The notes: generated by a model not told the origin, from the letters alone. 64,000 nt of DNA from Sandaracinaceae bacterium (GCA_016706685.1 JADJJE010000002.1:248001-312000); one strand, 5' to 3'; positions 33,337 to 43,300 are shown, counted from the stretch's first letter. A program made the numbers and translations.

Positions 33337-33359
33337 GCTCGCCTTGCAGCAAGGCGGGC
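33337..33359. terminator. Hairpin between convergent selO and DUF3857 genes
   Basis: Stem GCTCGCCTTG, loop CAG, stem CAAGGCGGGC: ten pairs with one T-G wobble, lying 48 bases after selO and 20 bases after the end of the minus-strand DUF3857 gene. There is no U-tract on either side, as is common in high-GC genomes. The placement between two stops suggests a shared bidirectional terminator. Confidence 0.5.
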
Positions 33360-33378
33360 AATTGGCCTCAACGAGGTC

Positions 33379-36300
33379 TCAACGAATCGAGATGCCCAAC
33401 TCCCGCGACAGCGCATCATCGGCGCGCCGGCAGAAGTCCGCGAACGCCGCGTAGTCGCTCGGCGCGATGCGGGCGAGGGGAACCCGCACGCTCGTGGTCA
33501 CGGTGGTGTCGCCGGCTCCCACGGCGCCGGTCACGCGCACCTCGGCGCCGCCCGGGCCACGCAGGGCAGCGTCTGCGCCCGGCACCGCCATGGGTGCGCC
33601 ACGCGGCGGGATCACCCGCATGCGCACGTCCTGGGCGATGGCTCCCACGATCTGCGTGGTGCGGCGCGTGGGCGTCTCGGCGAAGCGCGGGGCGAGCCGC
33701 ACGCCGAAGAGCGGTGGGATCATCCAGCGGTCTCCCTGGACGCGGCCGATGGCCGGCACCTGGAAGGAGTACTCGAGCACCAGCGGGGCCTCGGGGTCGC
33801 CCCGGCCCAGGATGCGCAGGCTGGTGACGTGTGCGCCGGGCACCACGTGCGCCACATAGCCCTCTTCGAAGCGCTGCTGCAGCTCGGCCTCGGCGACGGC
33901 GCGCAGGTTCTCGCGCCAGCTCGATGCGGCGGCACCCACGTAGGTCTCGCGCACCGACACCGTGGCGGCGCCGGTGGCATCGAGCTGCACCACCACGTCC
34001 ACCACGCTCAGGTCCTGGTTCGCCGGGGCCGCGGGGATGGTCACACGCTCCGCCTCGGCCGACAGCACCACGCCGTCCTGGCCCGCCAGGTGCTCCGGGA
34101 TGTAGCCGAAGGACAGCCCGCGCGCGGCGGTGGTGGTGTAGATGGCGTCGCTGCCGCGGCCGATGCGCAGCAGCACGTCGTCATACGTGTCGGTATCCGG
34201 CAGCGGGGAGCGCGTCTGATCGCCCCCGAAGCCACGCACCAGCACCAGGTCGGCCGGCACGTCGGCCAGCCCCAGCAGGTAGCGCATGACGCGCGCGCGG
34301 TTGCCGCGGCGACCGGCCAGCATCAGGCCAGCCGAGTCGAACAGGCCACCGTCCGTGCTCTCGATGTTCTCGGTCACCCACCCGTAGACGGCCAGGGCGC
34401 GGCCACGCAGCGTCTCCTGCCCCTGCACGAGGCGCCGGGCCAAGCGACGGGCGGCGGGGTCCACCACGTCTTGGTCCTGAAGCTGATCGCTCAGCATGGC
34501 GAACAGCTCGTCCCAATTCGCGCCCACGCCCCAGTTGATGGAGGGCAGGTACTCGAGGGCCGAGATCGAGCCGCTCTCCGCCACCAGTGGCCGGCTCTCG
34601 TTGACGCGCCAGCGGTAGACCTCGAGCGGCCCACGCGTCTCGCGCACCACCTCCGGTGCCGGACCGCGCGGGTCCACCACCAGGGCGCCCATGCTGGTGG
34701 GCACCACCACCACGAGCTCGCTGCGGTCGTAGGGCTTCTCGAAGCCCTGGAACATGAAGCGGCCACCCACCACACCAGCCGCGTAGGACGACGTGGGCGG
34801 CACGTACTGCACGTACTCGTACTCCACGTAGTCGCCGATCTGCAGGTTGGGCATGGAGATGGTGTCCTTGCCCTCGATCATGTCGGGCTCGAGGCGGGTT
34901 CCGTCGGCCTTCACCGTGTGCAGCCGGAACAGGTAGGCATTGCCGGGTGCGGCGAACTCACCATGCTCGTCCACGGCCTCCTCGCTCTGCATCTTCCAGA
35001 TGTTGTGCGTGAGCACGAGGCGCGAGCCGTCCTCGAAGACGCGCACCACGGTGTAGTCCAGCACCAGCACGGCCGGCTCGCTGTAGGTGCGCCCGCTGGC
35101 CTCGAAGTCGCGCAGCACCTGGGCCCCGTCGAGGCGGTGCTCGGACAGCTCGTCCCGCGCGAACAGGGCCCGGCGCGGGTAGATCAGGCTGATCATGGCA
35201 GGGCGGTCGTGCTCGAGCGCGCGCTCCATGGTGGCCAGCGCCTCGTCCCGGCGACCGCGCGCCAGCTGCCGGTCGGCCTGCTCCGCCACCACGTCCACGT
35301 CGCGCGGGGTCAGCGTGCTCAGCTCGGTGAGGATCTCGTTCACGCGCCGGTCGTCGCTGACCGAGCGCGCCACCTCGAGGTGCCAGCCGAGCAAGAGGGC
35401 GCGCGCCTGCGGCGGCTCGAACGCGGTGAGGCGGTCGATCTCGGCCCGCGCCCCGTCCCAGTTGCGCTGCGCCATGCGGCGCTCGTAGCGTGCGCTGGAC
35501 GTGGCGTCGCAGGCCACGATGGCCTCCACGGCCGCGTCGATCTCGCGGGCCACGCCGCGCCGCTGCGCGCCCGAGAGCGTGCTGTAGAGCGGGGTGCAGG
35601 CGCCGGGAATGGCGGCGGTGGCTTCGGCGATCAGGCCGTCGGCCTCACCGTCCCAGCCGCGCGCCACCAGCAGCTCCACCAGGAACAACGTGACCGGTGC
35701 CAGCGTGGGCCACTGCGTATGCATCTGCCGCGCGAGCGCGAGCGCCTCTTGGTCGCGGCCCTCGCCCGACGCCTGCCGCGCGTCTTGCAGCGCGGCGTTC
35801 CACATCAGCGGGTCCCGCGCGCGCAGCGAGCGAACCAGGCTGAGCACGCGCGTCTGACGCTGCTGGTCCTCGAGGAATGGGTCGTTCTGCGCCACCTGGA
35901 TGGCCAGCGCCTGCATGGCGGCACCGGGCCGCTCCCCCATGCGCGTGGCGTACTCGCGCGCCAGCACGCCGTTGCCGCGGTCGAGCGCTTGCCGCACGGC
36001 CACCCACAGGTCGAGGCCGCTCAGCCCTGCGCCCTCGGCTGGCAAGCTGCCGTCATAGGTGGTGGAGGGGGCCTCGGCGCGGGGCCGCAGCCCGTCATCG
36101 GCCATGAGCGCCACCATGATCGCCGGGTTGCCGGCGCGTGCGGTGGTGCGGACCTCCAGCTCGTGACGACCTGCCTCGAGCGTGACCCGATGGAACGTGA
36201 GGCGCGGGCTCACGTCGCGGCGGCGATCGGCGCGCACCACGCGGCGGCCGTCGAGCGACAGCTCGTACGCCACGCCGATGTCCACCAAGAGCCAGAAGTC

Positions 36301-37143
36301 ACCGCTGCGGGGCACCTCCACGAAGGCCTCCGCGTAGCTGGTACCCGGGCCGCTGCGCGCGGCGCTCTCGGCGATGGACACCACGCACCCGCGCGCCTCG
36401 AGCGCCCGCGTGGGCTGCTGACCGCGATGAGGCCCGAGGTCGTAGGTGGCGGCCAGCGGGCCAACGCCCGCCGCGGGGTAGGAGCGGTCGAAGCCCGTCA
36501 TGACTTCCGGGCCAAAGGGGCCGGCCACACGGTAGGACGTGATGCAGCCCATGCCGTCCGCCAGCGCTCGCACACGCGCCAGGTCTCCAGCGCGATAGGC
36601 GAAGCTGATGAGCATGCCGGACAGCGACGACACCGTGGCACCGCCGATGTGCCCGGGGTTCGCGAGGATGGCGGCGACGCGCGCGGCCACCGTCGTGGGC
36701 ATGTTGGGGGCCAGCGTGCCCATGTCACCGAGGCTACTGGCGGCGACCTCCGCGATGGCGGCGGACCCCGCTGTCACGGCGGCGCTCTCGATGGCGCGCA
36801 GGTAGTGCTCGGCGGAGCGCTCGGGCTCGCCGTGCAGGTAGGCCACGCGGGCGATCATGAGGTGCGCGCGCGGGTTACCGGGGGCCAGGCGCTCCACGCG
36901 CTCGGCGACCACGGCCCAGCGCGTGGGGTCTCCGCCTTCGTCGTGCAGCTCGGCGTCCAGCAGGGCCAGCTGGCGCGTGGGGTCTTCGGGGGCCGCCTCG
37001 GCCGCGGCGCGCACGGCCTCGATGGGCAGCGGCGGCGCGGGCTGGGACTCGGGCAGCGTGCTGCCACCTCCGCCCGAGCCACCGCAGCCGGCGACGAGGG
37101 TGAGCGCGACGAGAGCGAGGGAGAGCAGGGAGTGGTGACGCAT
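33379..37143 (-). CDS. DUF3857/transglutaminase-like lipoprotein lacking the catalytic triad
   Basis: A 1254-residue predicted lipoprotein (signal peptide MRHHSLLSLALVALTLVAG, lipid Cys20). TPR-like helices fill about 40-560, interrupted by a beta domain with YRVAGPFG; a DUF3857 domain begins near 640 (YTVVRVFEDGSRLVLTHNIW), followed by a transglutaminase-like fold. Where active relatives have GDC-K-DKA, this protein has GRRGNRAR, so the Cys is replaced (near residue 945); the His and Asp positions (YDDVLLRI, YTTTAA) are also changed. It is therefore probably a non-enzymatic pseudo-transglutaminase. ATG 37143 is fixed by the signal peptide. It lies 71 bases downstream of its active-looking paralogue. 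Confidence 0.8.
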   Translation of the reverse strand: MRHHSLLSLALVALTLVAGCGGSGGGGSTLPESQPAPPLPIEAVRAAAEAAPEDPTRQLALLDAELHDEGGDPTRWAVVAERVERLAPGNPRAHLMIARVAYLHGEPERSAEHYLRAIESAAVTAGSAAIAEVAASSLGDMGTLAPNMPTTVAARVAAILANPGHIGGATVSSLSGMLISFAYRAGDLARVRALADGMGCITSYRVAGPFGPEVMTGFDRSYPAAGVGPLAATYDLGPHRGQQPTRALEARGCVVSIAESAARSGPGTSYAEAFVEVPRSGDFWLLVDIGVAYELSLDGRRVVRADRRRDVSPRLTFHRVTLEAGRHELEVRTTARAGNPAIMVALMADDGLRPRAEAPSTTYDGSLPAEGAGLSGLDLWVAVRQALDRGNGVLAREYATRMGERPGAAMQALAIQVAQNDPFLEDQQRQTRVLSLVRSLRARDPLMWNAALQDARQASGEGRDQEALALARQMHTQWPTLAPVTLFLVELLVARGWDGEADGLIAEATAAIPGACTPLYSTLSGAQRRGVAREIDAAVEAIVACDATSSARYERRMAQRNWDGARAEIDRLTAFEPPQARALLLGWHLEVARSVSDDRRVNEILTELSTLTPRDVDVVAEQADRQLARGRRDEALATMERALEHDRPAMISLIYPRRALFARDELSEHRLDGAQVLRDFEASGRTYSEPAVLVLDYTVVRVFEDGSRLVLTHNIWKMQSEEAVDEHGEFAAPGNAYLFRLHTVKADGTRLEPDMIEGKDTISMPNLQIGDYVEYEYVQYVPPTSSYAAGVVGGRFMFQGFEKPYDRSELVVVVPTSMGALVVDPRGPAPEVVRETRGPLEVYRWRVNESRPLVAESGSISALEYLPSINWGVGANWDELFAMLSDQLQDQDVVDPAARRLARRLVQGQETLRGRALAVYGWVTENIESTDGGLFDSAGLMLAGRRGNRARVMRYLLGLADVPADLVLVRGFGGDQTRSPLPDTDTYDDVLLRIGRGSDAIYTTTAARGLSFGYIPEHLAGQDGVVLSAEAERVTIPAAPANQDLSVVDVVVQLDATGAATVSVRETYVGAAASSWRENLRAVAEAELQQRFEEGYVAHVVPGAHVTSLRILGRGDPEAPLVLEYSFQVPAIGRVQGDRWMIPPLFGVRLAPRFAETPTRRTTQIVGAIAQDVRMRVIPPRGAPMAVPGADAALRGPGGAEVRVTGAVGAGDTTVTTSVRVPLARIAPSDYAAFADFCRRADDALSRELGISIR

Positions 37144-37214
37144 GGAAGGAGAAGCGAGGGTGGTGCGATGGACGAGAGCACGCGGACGAAGCGCGGCGGC
37201 GAGGGCGTTGCGGC

Positions 37215-40200
37215 TCACGGCGCACCCCCTTCCACCAGCAGGCGCTGCTCGAAGAGCTGGTCGGCCCGCTCCATCCAAGCGCGGAACGCCTCGTACTCGG
37301 TGGCCGGGACGCGGTCGCGCGTGAGCTCGAACTCGGTGTCGATGGTGATGGTGCTGCCCGCGGTGGTCACCCGCATGCGCGCCATGCCGTAGGCGCTGCG
37401 CACCTCGCCCGCGGCGGGCATGGTGGTGGCCCGTGCGCCGGCCGGCAGCGTGATCACGCGGCGCTCCGAGTAGCGGGTGGTGGACCCGAGGTCCAGCGTG
37501 TGGCGGCGCGTCTGCGTGCGCGCCAGCGCGCGGCTCAGGCTGCCGATGGTGCTGGGCATGACGCGCAGCTGGTTGCCGTCGCGCAACGCGAACTGCGGCG
37601 CGCGGCCCGTGTAGTTGAAGCGCACGGCCTGCTCCACGTCGGTGAGGTCTCCGAAGCGCTGCGTCGCGAGCTCGAGGCCCGGGAAGAGGTCACGCAGCTG
37701 GCGCTCCACGCGCTCCTGGCGGGTGCCCTCGGCGCGGTAGCGCGCGCGGTAGCCGGCGGCCTCCACGCCCTGCACGGTCTCCTCCACGGAGAGGTTCGCG
37801 CTCGCGTCCGCGTTGAGCTGCACGTAGAGCGTGCGCTGGTGGACGTTGCGCCCCGCCGGGTGGACGGGGGTGCGGCGCAGCGAAGCGCCCTCGGGCCACA
37901 CGTGCAGCACGGTCACGCCCTGGTCCATCTGCGGCAGCTCGTTCACGCCGCTGTACTCGGCCGTTCCGTCGATGTAGGTGTCGATGGCGGGCACGTACGC
38001 GATGGCGTGGTCGAACACGGCGAGCGACGCCGGCAGGTCGCGGATGTCACCGTTCTGGCGCGTGCGCGTCAGCACGATGTGCGCGTCGATGCCGGCTTCG
38101 CGGAACATGGCGTAGAGCAGCGAGGCCTTGTCCTTGCAGTCGCCGAAGCCGCGCCGGACGATCTGCGTGACGCGGTAGGGCTTGAAGCCGTGGATGCCGA
38201 ACTCGAGCCCCACGTAGCGCGTGTTGTCGATGACCCAGTCGTGGATGCGGCGCACCTTGGTGGCCAGGTCGGGCGCGCCCGCCACCAGCTCGCGCACCGT
38301 CTGGCGCAGCGAGTCGTCCATGGTGAGCTGGTCCTGGATGAGGCCCCAGTACCAGCGGCCCACGTCTTCCCAGGTGCGGTACGTGGACACGTGCAGGTAA
38401 GGGCGCACCTCGGTGGCGCCGGGCATCATGGGCTCGCTGTAGAGCGGCGCGATGTTCTCGGCGTAGAAGTGGTCCACCCGCACGTCGCCTTCGACGGTGC
38501 GCTCGTGCTGCAGCGTGGGCATGTGCGGCTCGTTGAAGAAGAACTCGCGAGAGGCCGGCGTGCGCAGGATGTAGTCCATGCGCCGCGTGGGCGAGCCGCC
38601 CACCAGGAAGTGCATGTCACCGTAGTAGTCCGCGAACAGGTTGCGGTGCGCCACGTCGTCCACGCGGTAGCGCAGCTCCACCACGTCGCCGGGCTCGAGG
38701 GTGGGGAACACCACCACCAGCGCGCGTGTATCGTAGTAGATGCGGTACCAGGGCTCACCCAGCGACTGCTGGTAGAGGCGCGTGGCCTCCAGCACCTCTC
38801 CGTTGGCGCGGTACACGCGCGCTAGGCGCACGTCCACGCGCTGGCTGCTGGGGTCGAACTGGATGCCGTACTCACGGAAGTTGTCGGCGCCGTCGCGCGT
38901 GTGCAGCTGCGCCGCGATCTGCGTGAAGCTCGACCCGAGACCGTTCTCGTACACGGTGTTGACCGTGAGCTCTTGCAGCATGGTCAGCGGGTAACCGTCG
39001 CCCCGCGCGCGACGCGCCAGCAGTGTCTCGGCGTTCACGGCGTAGGCTTCGTCGGCGCGCTCCTCCGGCTGGATCTGCTCGATGAGCTCGCGCGTGGCGG
39101 CGTCCTGCGGGCGGAGCGCCATGGCGTCTCGCAGCGCGGCCACGGCAGCGTCGCGCTGGTTCTGGCGCAGCAAGAGGCGCCCGTGCGCCACGGTGGAGTC
39201 CGCGTCCTCGGGGCACAGCGCGCGCGCGGCCAGCAGCGCCTCGATGGCGGCGTCAGCATCACCGAGCGACTCGTGCACCGCCGACACGTACTGGAGGCCC
39301 GTGCCCGAGTCGTCGGTCAGGGAGCGCACCACGTCGAGGTGGGCGGACACCTCCGCGCGCTCGCCGCGGCGCAGCGCGTCACCAATCAGCGAGCGTCGCG
39401 CGTCGAGGTTGTCGTAGCGCAGCTGCACGGCCGCTCGCTCGTGGGCCACCATCTCGTCGGTGCGCGCCGTGGCCATGGCCAGGGCGGCTTGCTCGGTCTC
39501 GAAGCTGGGCGACCCACGCAACGCGCGGCTCATGGACAGCAGCAGCTCGCGCGAGCTCTCCGCCATGTCGAGGTGCAGCAGCACGGCGGCGCGCAGCATC
39601 TTGGACTGGATGACGGGCAGTCCACGCGGGCGCGAGGCGTCGAGGCGGTCCAGGATGGGCAGCGCGTCTTCGGGCGTGAGACCGGTGCGGCGCACCACCG
39701 CCTGAAGCAGCAGGGACTCCGGGTCGTTGGGGAACAGCTCCGCGGCACGCTGCGTGAAGCGCATGGCCTCACCGCGCTGGTCCGTGAGCTCGGCCGCCAG
39801 ACGCAGGCGCGCCACCGTGGGCGCCAGCTCGGCCGCACGGGCCGCCAGCTGACGGGCCGTGTGCTCGGCCGGGTCGTCGGCGTTGGACATGGTCAGGAAG
39901 TGGGCCGCGTCGTACAGGGCCGCGGCGCGCGTCTCGCGCTCCTCCTCGCTGAGCGCGGCGTCGGCCGCAGCGGACGCCTCGGTGGCGCGCGCGGGCAGGG
40001 CGCCCATCAGCGCCTCGAGCGGCCCCTGCAGGGTGGGCAGCGTGATCCCGGGCGCGTGCCCCGCGGTGACCACCGGCAGCTCGCTCGCGTCCACGCGCAG
40101 GCCGGTGGTGACGCCACCCTCGCCGTCGCCGAGGCGCATGAGGAAGCCCCAGCTCTGCTCGGTGATGCACACCTTCACCAGCAGCCGGTTGGCGCCCGCG

Positions 40201-40931
40201 TGCGCGCCCACGGTCACCGCGCTGCGCTCCGGGTAGGGGCTGCGCGTGACGGCGTCCGAGTACACCTCTTGTCCGTTCCAGTAGACCTTGATGGCCCCGC
40301 CCGCGCCGAAGTTCAGCGAGATGGCGCGCGCGCGGTCTGCGTGCACGGTGGTGGTGGCGAACCCGCAGGTGTTCTGGAAGGGCCGGAAGACGGCGTCGAA
40401 GTTCACGTAGCCCAGCTCGCTGACGTGCGGATAGCTGCGCCAGCCCACCTCACGCTCCCGGCCGCGGTAGCGCGCGCTCGCGTCGAAGGCTGCCATGCGC
40501 TCGGTCTCGGGTGGCATCTCCGTGTTGAAGCCAGCGCGCCCCTCGTTGTCGAAGGGGCCGATGACCTGCCAGTCGGTCACGAAGCCCAGCGCTGCCATGG
40601 CCCGCTCGGCCTCCGCGGGGCGGCCCAGCCGCAGCTGCCCGCGCGCGGCCAGGTAGCCCACGTAGGCGCGCCGTGCGGGCGAGAGCGTGCGGTCACGGGC
40701 CAGCGTGTCCAGCAGGCTCTGGGTGCGCGCGGGGGTGGTGTCGTCCCAGTTGCCCATCAGCTCCAGCAGCGGGTTCATGCCCCGTGCCTCACGCCCGAAG
40801 GTCTTCGCCACCCGGGCGAGGTCGCGCTGCGCGGTGTCGTAGGGGTTTTGAGCCGCGGCCGACGTGACCCAGAGGGCCGGCGTGAGCGACAGAGCGAGGA
40901 GCGCCAGCGGCGCGAGGAGCAGTCGATGCAT
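37215..40931 (-). CDS. DUF3857/TPR/transglutaminase-like exported protein
   Basis: A 1238-residue exported protein with a Sec signal peptide (ending TSAAAQ, about 28). The N-terminal half contains a YVGYLAARGQLRLG helical pair, a jelly-roll-like insert (DWQVIGPFDNEGRAGF) and several TPRs (LSEEERETRAAALYDAAHF, LCPEDADSTVAHGRLLLRQN). DUF3857 then a transglutaminase core follow, with Cys932 in GFGDCKDKAS, His975 in VFDHAIAYV and Asp in YIDGTAEY, a complete triad. Such proteins may crosslink or cleave amide bonds in the envelope. ATG 40931 is chosen for the signal peptide, with GGAGGT 13 bases upstream. A longer N-terminal frame exists. Confidence 0.82.
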   Translation of the reverse strand: MHRLLLAPLALLALSLTPALWVTSAAAQNPYDTAQRDLARVAKTFGREARGMNPLLELMGNWDDTTPARTQSLLDTLARDRTLSPARRAYVGYLAARGQLRLGRPAEAERAMAALGFVTDWQVIGPFDNEGRAGFNTEMPPETERMAAFDASARYRGREREVGWRSYPHVSELGYVNFDAVFRPFQNTCGFATTTVHADRARAISLNFGAGGAIKVYWNGQEVYSDAVTRSPYPERSAVTVGAHAGANRLLVKVCITEQSWGFLMRLGDGEGGVTTGLRVDASELPVVTAGHAPGITLPTLQGPLEALMGALPARATEASAAADAALSEEERETRAAALYDAAHFLTMSNADDPAEHTARQLAARAAELAPTVARLRLAAELTDQRGEAMRFTQRAAELFPNDPESLLLQAVVRRTGLTPEDALPILDRLDASRPRGLPVIQSKMLRAAVLLHLDMAESSRELLLSMSRALRGSPSFETEQAALAMATARTDEMVAHERAAVQLRYDNLDARRSLIGDALRRGERAEVSAHLDVVRSLTDDSGTGLQYVSAVHESLGDADAAIEALLAARALCPEDADSTVAHGRLLLRQNQRDAAVAALRDAMALRPQDAATRELIEQIQPEERADEAYAVNAETLLARRARGDGYPLTMLQELTVNTVYENGLGSSFTQIAAQLHTRDGADNFREYGIQFDPSSQRVDVRLARVYRANGEVLEATRLYQQSLGEPWYRIYYDTRALVVVFPTLEPGDVVELRYRVDDVAHRNLFADYYGDMHFLVGGSPTRRMDYILRTPASREFFFNEPHMPTLQHERTVEGDVRVDHFYAENIAPLYSEPMMPGATEVRPYLHVSTYRTWEDVGRWYWGLIQDQLTMDDSLRQTVRELVAGAPDLATKVRRIHDWVIDNTRYVGLEFGIHGFKPYRVTQIVRRGFGDCKDKASLLYAMFREAGIDAHIVLTRTRQNGDIRDLPASLAVFDHAIAYVPAIDTYIDGTAEYSGVNELPQMDQGVTVLHVWPEGASLRRTPVHPAGRNVHQRTLYVQLNADASANLSVEETVQGVEAAGYRARYRAEGTRQERVERQLRDLFPGLELATQRFGDLTDVEQAVRFNYTGRAPQFALRDGNQLRVMPSTIGSLSRALARTQTRRHTLDLGSTTRYSERRVITLPAGARATTMPAAGEVRSAYGMARMRVTTAGSTITIDTEFELTRDRVPATEYEAFRAWMERADQLFEQRLLVEGGAP

Positions 40932-41126
40932 GAACAACGCGGAGACCTCCAGCAGGAACCGAGACGGTACCCGCACAAGAACACCAGCGACAAGCGAAGC
41001 GGGCAAGATGTTCCGCCGTTTCGCAGATTTCGGTGCTCGGGGTGCGAATACGAGTGGGGCCCGGTGGCGTATGCCCCCCGAGCTACCGATGGCCCCGGTC
41101 CTGAACGCCTGATCCCCTGGTTGGCC

Positions 41127-42104
41127 TCAGACGAAGCGTGCGCTGCCGGCCGTTCCGTCGCTGCAGCGGTTGTCCGTGAATCGGTAGGGCTCGTCCACCA
41201 GCTCGTCGATGCGCTCCATGACCTCGTCCACGACGGTCTGGAAGGCGCTGCGGTGCTGCGTCTCTGCGGCGTGCGAGAAGGGAACGAACGGCTCCTTGGG
41301 GCCGATGGCGGCCCAGTGCGCGGCGCGGATCGGCTTCCCCACCCGGTAGGTGATGGCCCCTGGCTTCGCGATGACCGAGCGCGAGTCGTAGACCTCGTCG
41401 CTGCCGCTGCACCCCACGGGCACGATGGTGGCCCCCAAGTGCAGCGCCACCTGCGCGAGGCCGATGTGCCCGCGCGACAGCCGCCGCGAGCGCGAGCCCT
41501 GCGGGAAGACCAGCACGTCCAGCCCGAGGCGCTCGATGGCGTGGTGATTCAACGCCACGAAGCGCGCCATCAGCTCGCTCATGAGCCCCGTGACGGCCTC
41601 CGGGTAGGTCTCGCGCGACGCGTCGAACCAGCGCCCCAGCATGTCGCGCCCGCGCGTGAGCAGCACCTTCGGCACGCTGCCCTCGATGGGTCCCGCACCG
41701 TCCACAGCGCTCCGCAGCACGCGGTACTCGTCGGCGCTCGGCAGCCGCCCCACGGTGCTCACGAAGTCGCGCGTGATCACATAGCCGCGCGACGCGAGCG
41801 GGATGTTGTTGGTCCAGCGCATGAAGCGCGACGCCACGAAGCCATCGTAGTTCTTGCCCTTCACCCACGCCGCCGTGTAGCGCTCGGCCGCCCGGTGCAG
41901 CGCATACTGGAAGGGCCAGTAGTTGAACGCGTCGGTGTGGTTCATCGCGTAGATGACCGGACCCTCGGGGATGCGCTCGAGCCCCACCACGCGCAGGGCC
42001 ACCTTTCGGCGGTACTCGTGGCGCAAGAAGCCGTCCGCGATGGCGCGGTGGGCGAGCGGGCGCGGCTGCAGCCGCGTCTGTTGATAGAGGGCGAGGTTCA
42101 GCAT
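41127..42104 (-). CDS. PlsC-like lysophospholipid acyltransferase
   Basis: A 325-residue acyltransferase of the 1-acylglycerol-3-phosphate (PlsC/LPLAT) family. Block I is NHTDAFNYW, a departure from the canonical NH-x4-D since the Asp is two positions after His; block III is FPQGSRSRRLSRGHIG in place of FPEGTRS; block IV is IVPVGCSGSDEV. The altered block I and Gln-for-Glu in block III make the enzyme divergent, perhaps using other donors or acceptors. It lies upstream of the lgt locus on the same strand with a 137-base gap before it. Confidence 0.75.
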   Translation of the reverse strand: MLNLALYQQTRLQPRPLAHRAIADGFLRHEYRRKVALRVVGLERIPEGPVIYAMNHTDAFNYWPFQYALHRAAERYTAAWVKGKNYDGFVASRFMRWTNNIPLASRGYVITRDFVSTVGRLPSADEYRVLRSAVDGAGPIEGSVPKVLLTRGRDMLGRWFDASRETYPEAVTGLMSELMARFVALNHHAIERLGLDVLVFPQGSRSRRLSRGHIGLAQVALHLGATIVPVGCSGSDEVYDSRSVIAKPGAITYRVGKPIRAAHWAAIGPKEPFVPFSHAAETQHRSAFQTVVDEVMERIDELVDEPYRFTDNRCSDGTAGSARFV

Positions 42105-42241
42105 GCGGGTAGGCTCACGCCCCGCCGCGCTGCACTCCTCGTGCCAGGGTGGCGGACCGCTGAAACCAAGCCCTTTTGATGGACCTCGGCGAAGAGCACC
42201 CCGTCAGAATGACGCTGCACCCCTCTGCCTGCGGTGGGCCG

Positions 42242-43300
42242 CTACTTCTTCTTGGGCTTTGCGGCGCTCGCGCCCTTCGCCCCGCCCGCGCCCTTCGCGC
42301 CGCCCGCCCCCTTGGTGCCCGCGTCCACGTCTGCGCTGGCCGAAGCCTCGGCCGCCTTCTTCGGGCGGTGCTCCAGAAGCCACTCGTCGGAGCGCGCGCT
42401 GTCCGGGATGGTGGCCTCGCCGTGCAAGGCCACCTGACGGCGCGTGTGGATCCACGCGAGCACCACCACGGGGATGATGGCCATCGAGAGCAGCTGGCTG
42501 GTGCTGAAGCCGAAGTACTCGCCGCGCTCGGGGTCGTCGCGCACGAACTCGATGCCGAAGCGCCAGATGGCATAGGCGATGGCCGACACGAAGAAGACCT
42601 GACCCTTGAAGGTGCGGTGACGCAGCGTGTAGTAGCCGATGCCGAAGATGATCAGGCCGGCCAGCGACTCGTAGAGCTGCGTGGGGTGCACGGGCAGCGA
42701 GTGGTCGAGGCCCACCATCTGCTCCGGGTACTCGGTGAGGTGGTGGTTGTACGCCGGCGAGCCGTTCAGGTTGGAGCCCCACACGTAGTGCGCGTCGCTG
42801 TAGTCCCAGTGCGGGAACGTGCCGAGGCGCGCCAGCAGCGGCGGTGGGTTCTCGGGCAGCGGCCCGCCGAAGTCACAGCCGTAGAGCCAGCAGCCCATAC
42901 GGGTGAACACCAAGCCCGTACCCAGGGTGGGCGCGATGATGTCGGCCCATGGCAAGAGCGGGATGCCCTTGCTGCGGCAGTAGCCCCAGCAGGCCAGGAA
43001 GCCGCCGATGAAGCCGCCGTAGGCCACGAGCCCGCCCTTCTGGAAGGAGATGAGGTCTTGCAGCGTGTGGTACGAGTCGAGGTTCGTGAGGATGTAGAGC
43101 ACGCGCGACGCAGCGATGGCGCACACCGCCGTGATGATGAAGCTGTGCGCCATGATGTCGGGGTGCAGGCCCTCGAGCTTCTGGCCGTGGTGCATCACGA
43201 AGTACCAGGCGACGATCAGGCTGAAGCCGAGCATCATCCCGTAGGAGTAGATCGGCAGGGAGCCCCAAGGGGTGGGGATCTCGAACAGGATGGGATGCAT
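42242..43300 (-). CDS. lgt: Prolipoprotein diacylglyceryl transferase
   Basis: Lgt moves diacylglycerol from phosphatidylglycerol to the lipobox Cys of preprolipoproteins, the first step of lipoprotein maturation and thus needed for the many lipoproteins here. Seven or so membrane helices, with signatures HPDIMAHSF, KGGLVAYGGFIGG, TRMGCWLYGCDFGGP and HPTQLYES. It is 352 residues, longer than the usual 290 because of a C-terminal Ala/Lys/Gly tail (AGGAKGAGG repeats). ATG 43300 begins HPILFEIPTPWG, the family start. The Lgt signature Arg-Gly-Asn is changed to Arg-Met-Gly-Cys, as in some deltaproteobacterial copies. Confidence 0.9.
   Translation of the reverse strand: MHPILFEIPTPWGSLPIYSYGMMLGFSLIVAWYFVMHHGQKLEGLHPDIMAHSFIITAVCAIAASRVLYILTNLDSYHTLQDLISFQKGGLVAYGGFIGGFLACWGYCRSKGIPLLPWADIIAPTLGTGLVFTRMGCWLYGCDFGGPLPENPPPLLARLGTFPHWDYSDAHYVWGSNLNGSPAYNHHLTEYPEQMVGLDHSLPVHPTQLYESLAGLIIFGIGYYTLRHRTFKGQVFFVSAIAYAIWRFGIEFVRDDPERGEYFGFSTSQLLSMAIIPVVVLAWIHTRRQVALHGEATIPDSARSDEWLLEHRPKKAAEASASADVDAGTKGAGGAKGAGGAKGASAAKPKKK

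Noticed and set aside
33016..37392. A 1458-residue open frame on the plus strand opposite the DUF3857 gene
   Set aside because: Antisense shadow of a high-GC gene: no signal peptide or motifs, His/Gln/Arg/Ala-rich composition, and the minus-strand protein has clear domains.
40932..41126. Possible tRNA or small RNA in the 195-base gap
   Set aside because: No cloverleaf or TPsiC-type arm (GGTTCGA) could be found; only a leader for the downstream gene is evident.
38901..42179. A 1092-residue plus-strand open frame opposite the transglutaminase and acyltransferase genes
   Set aside because: Shadow frame; composition is typical of reverse-complement high-GC coding DNA.
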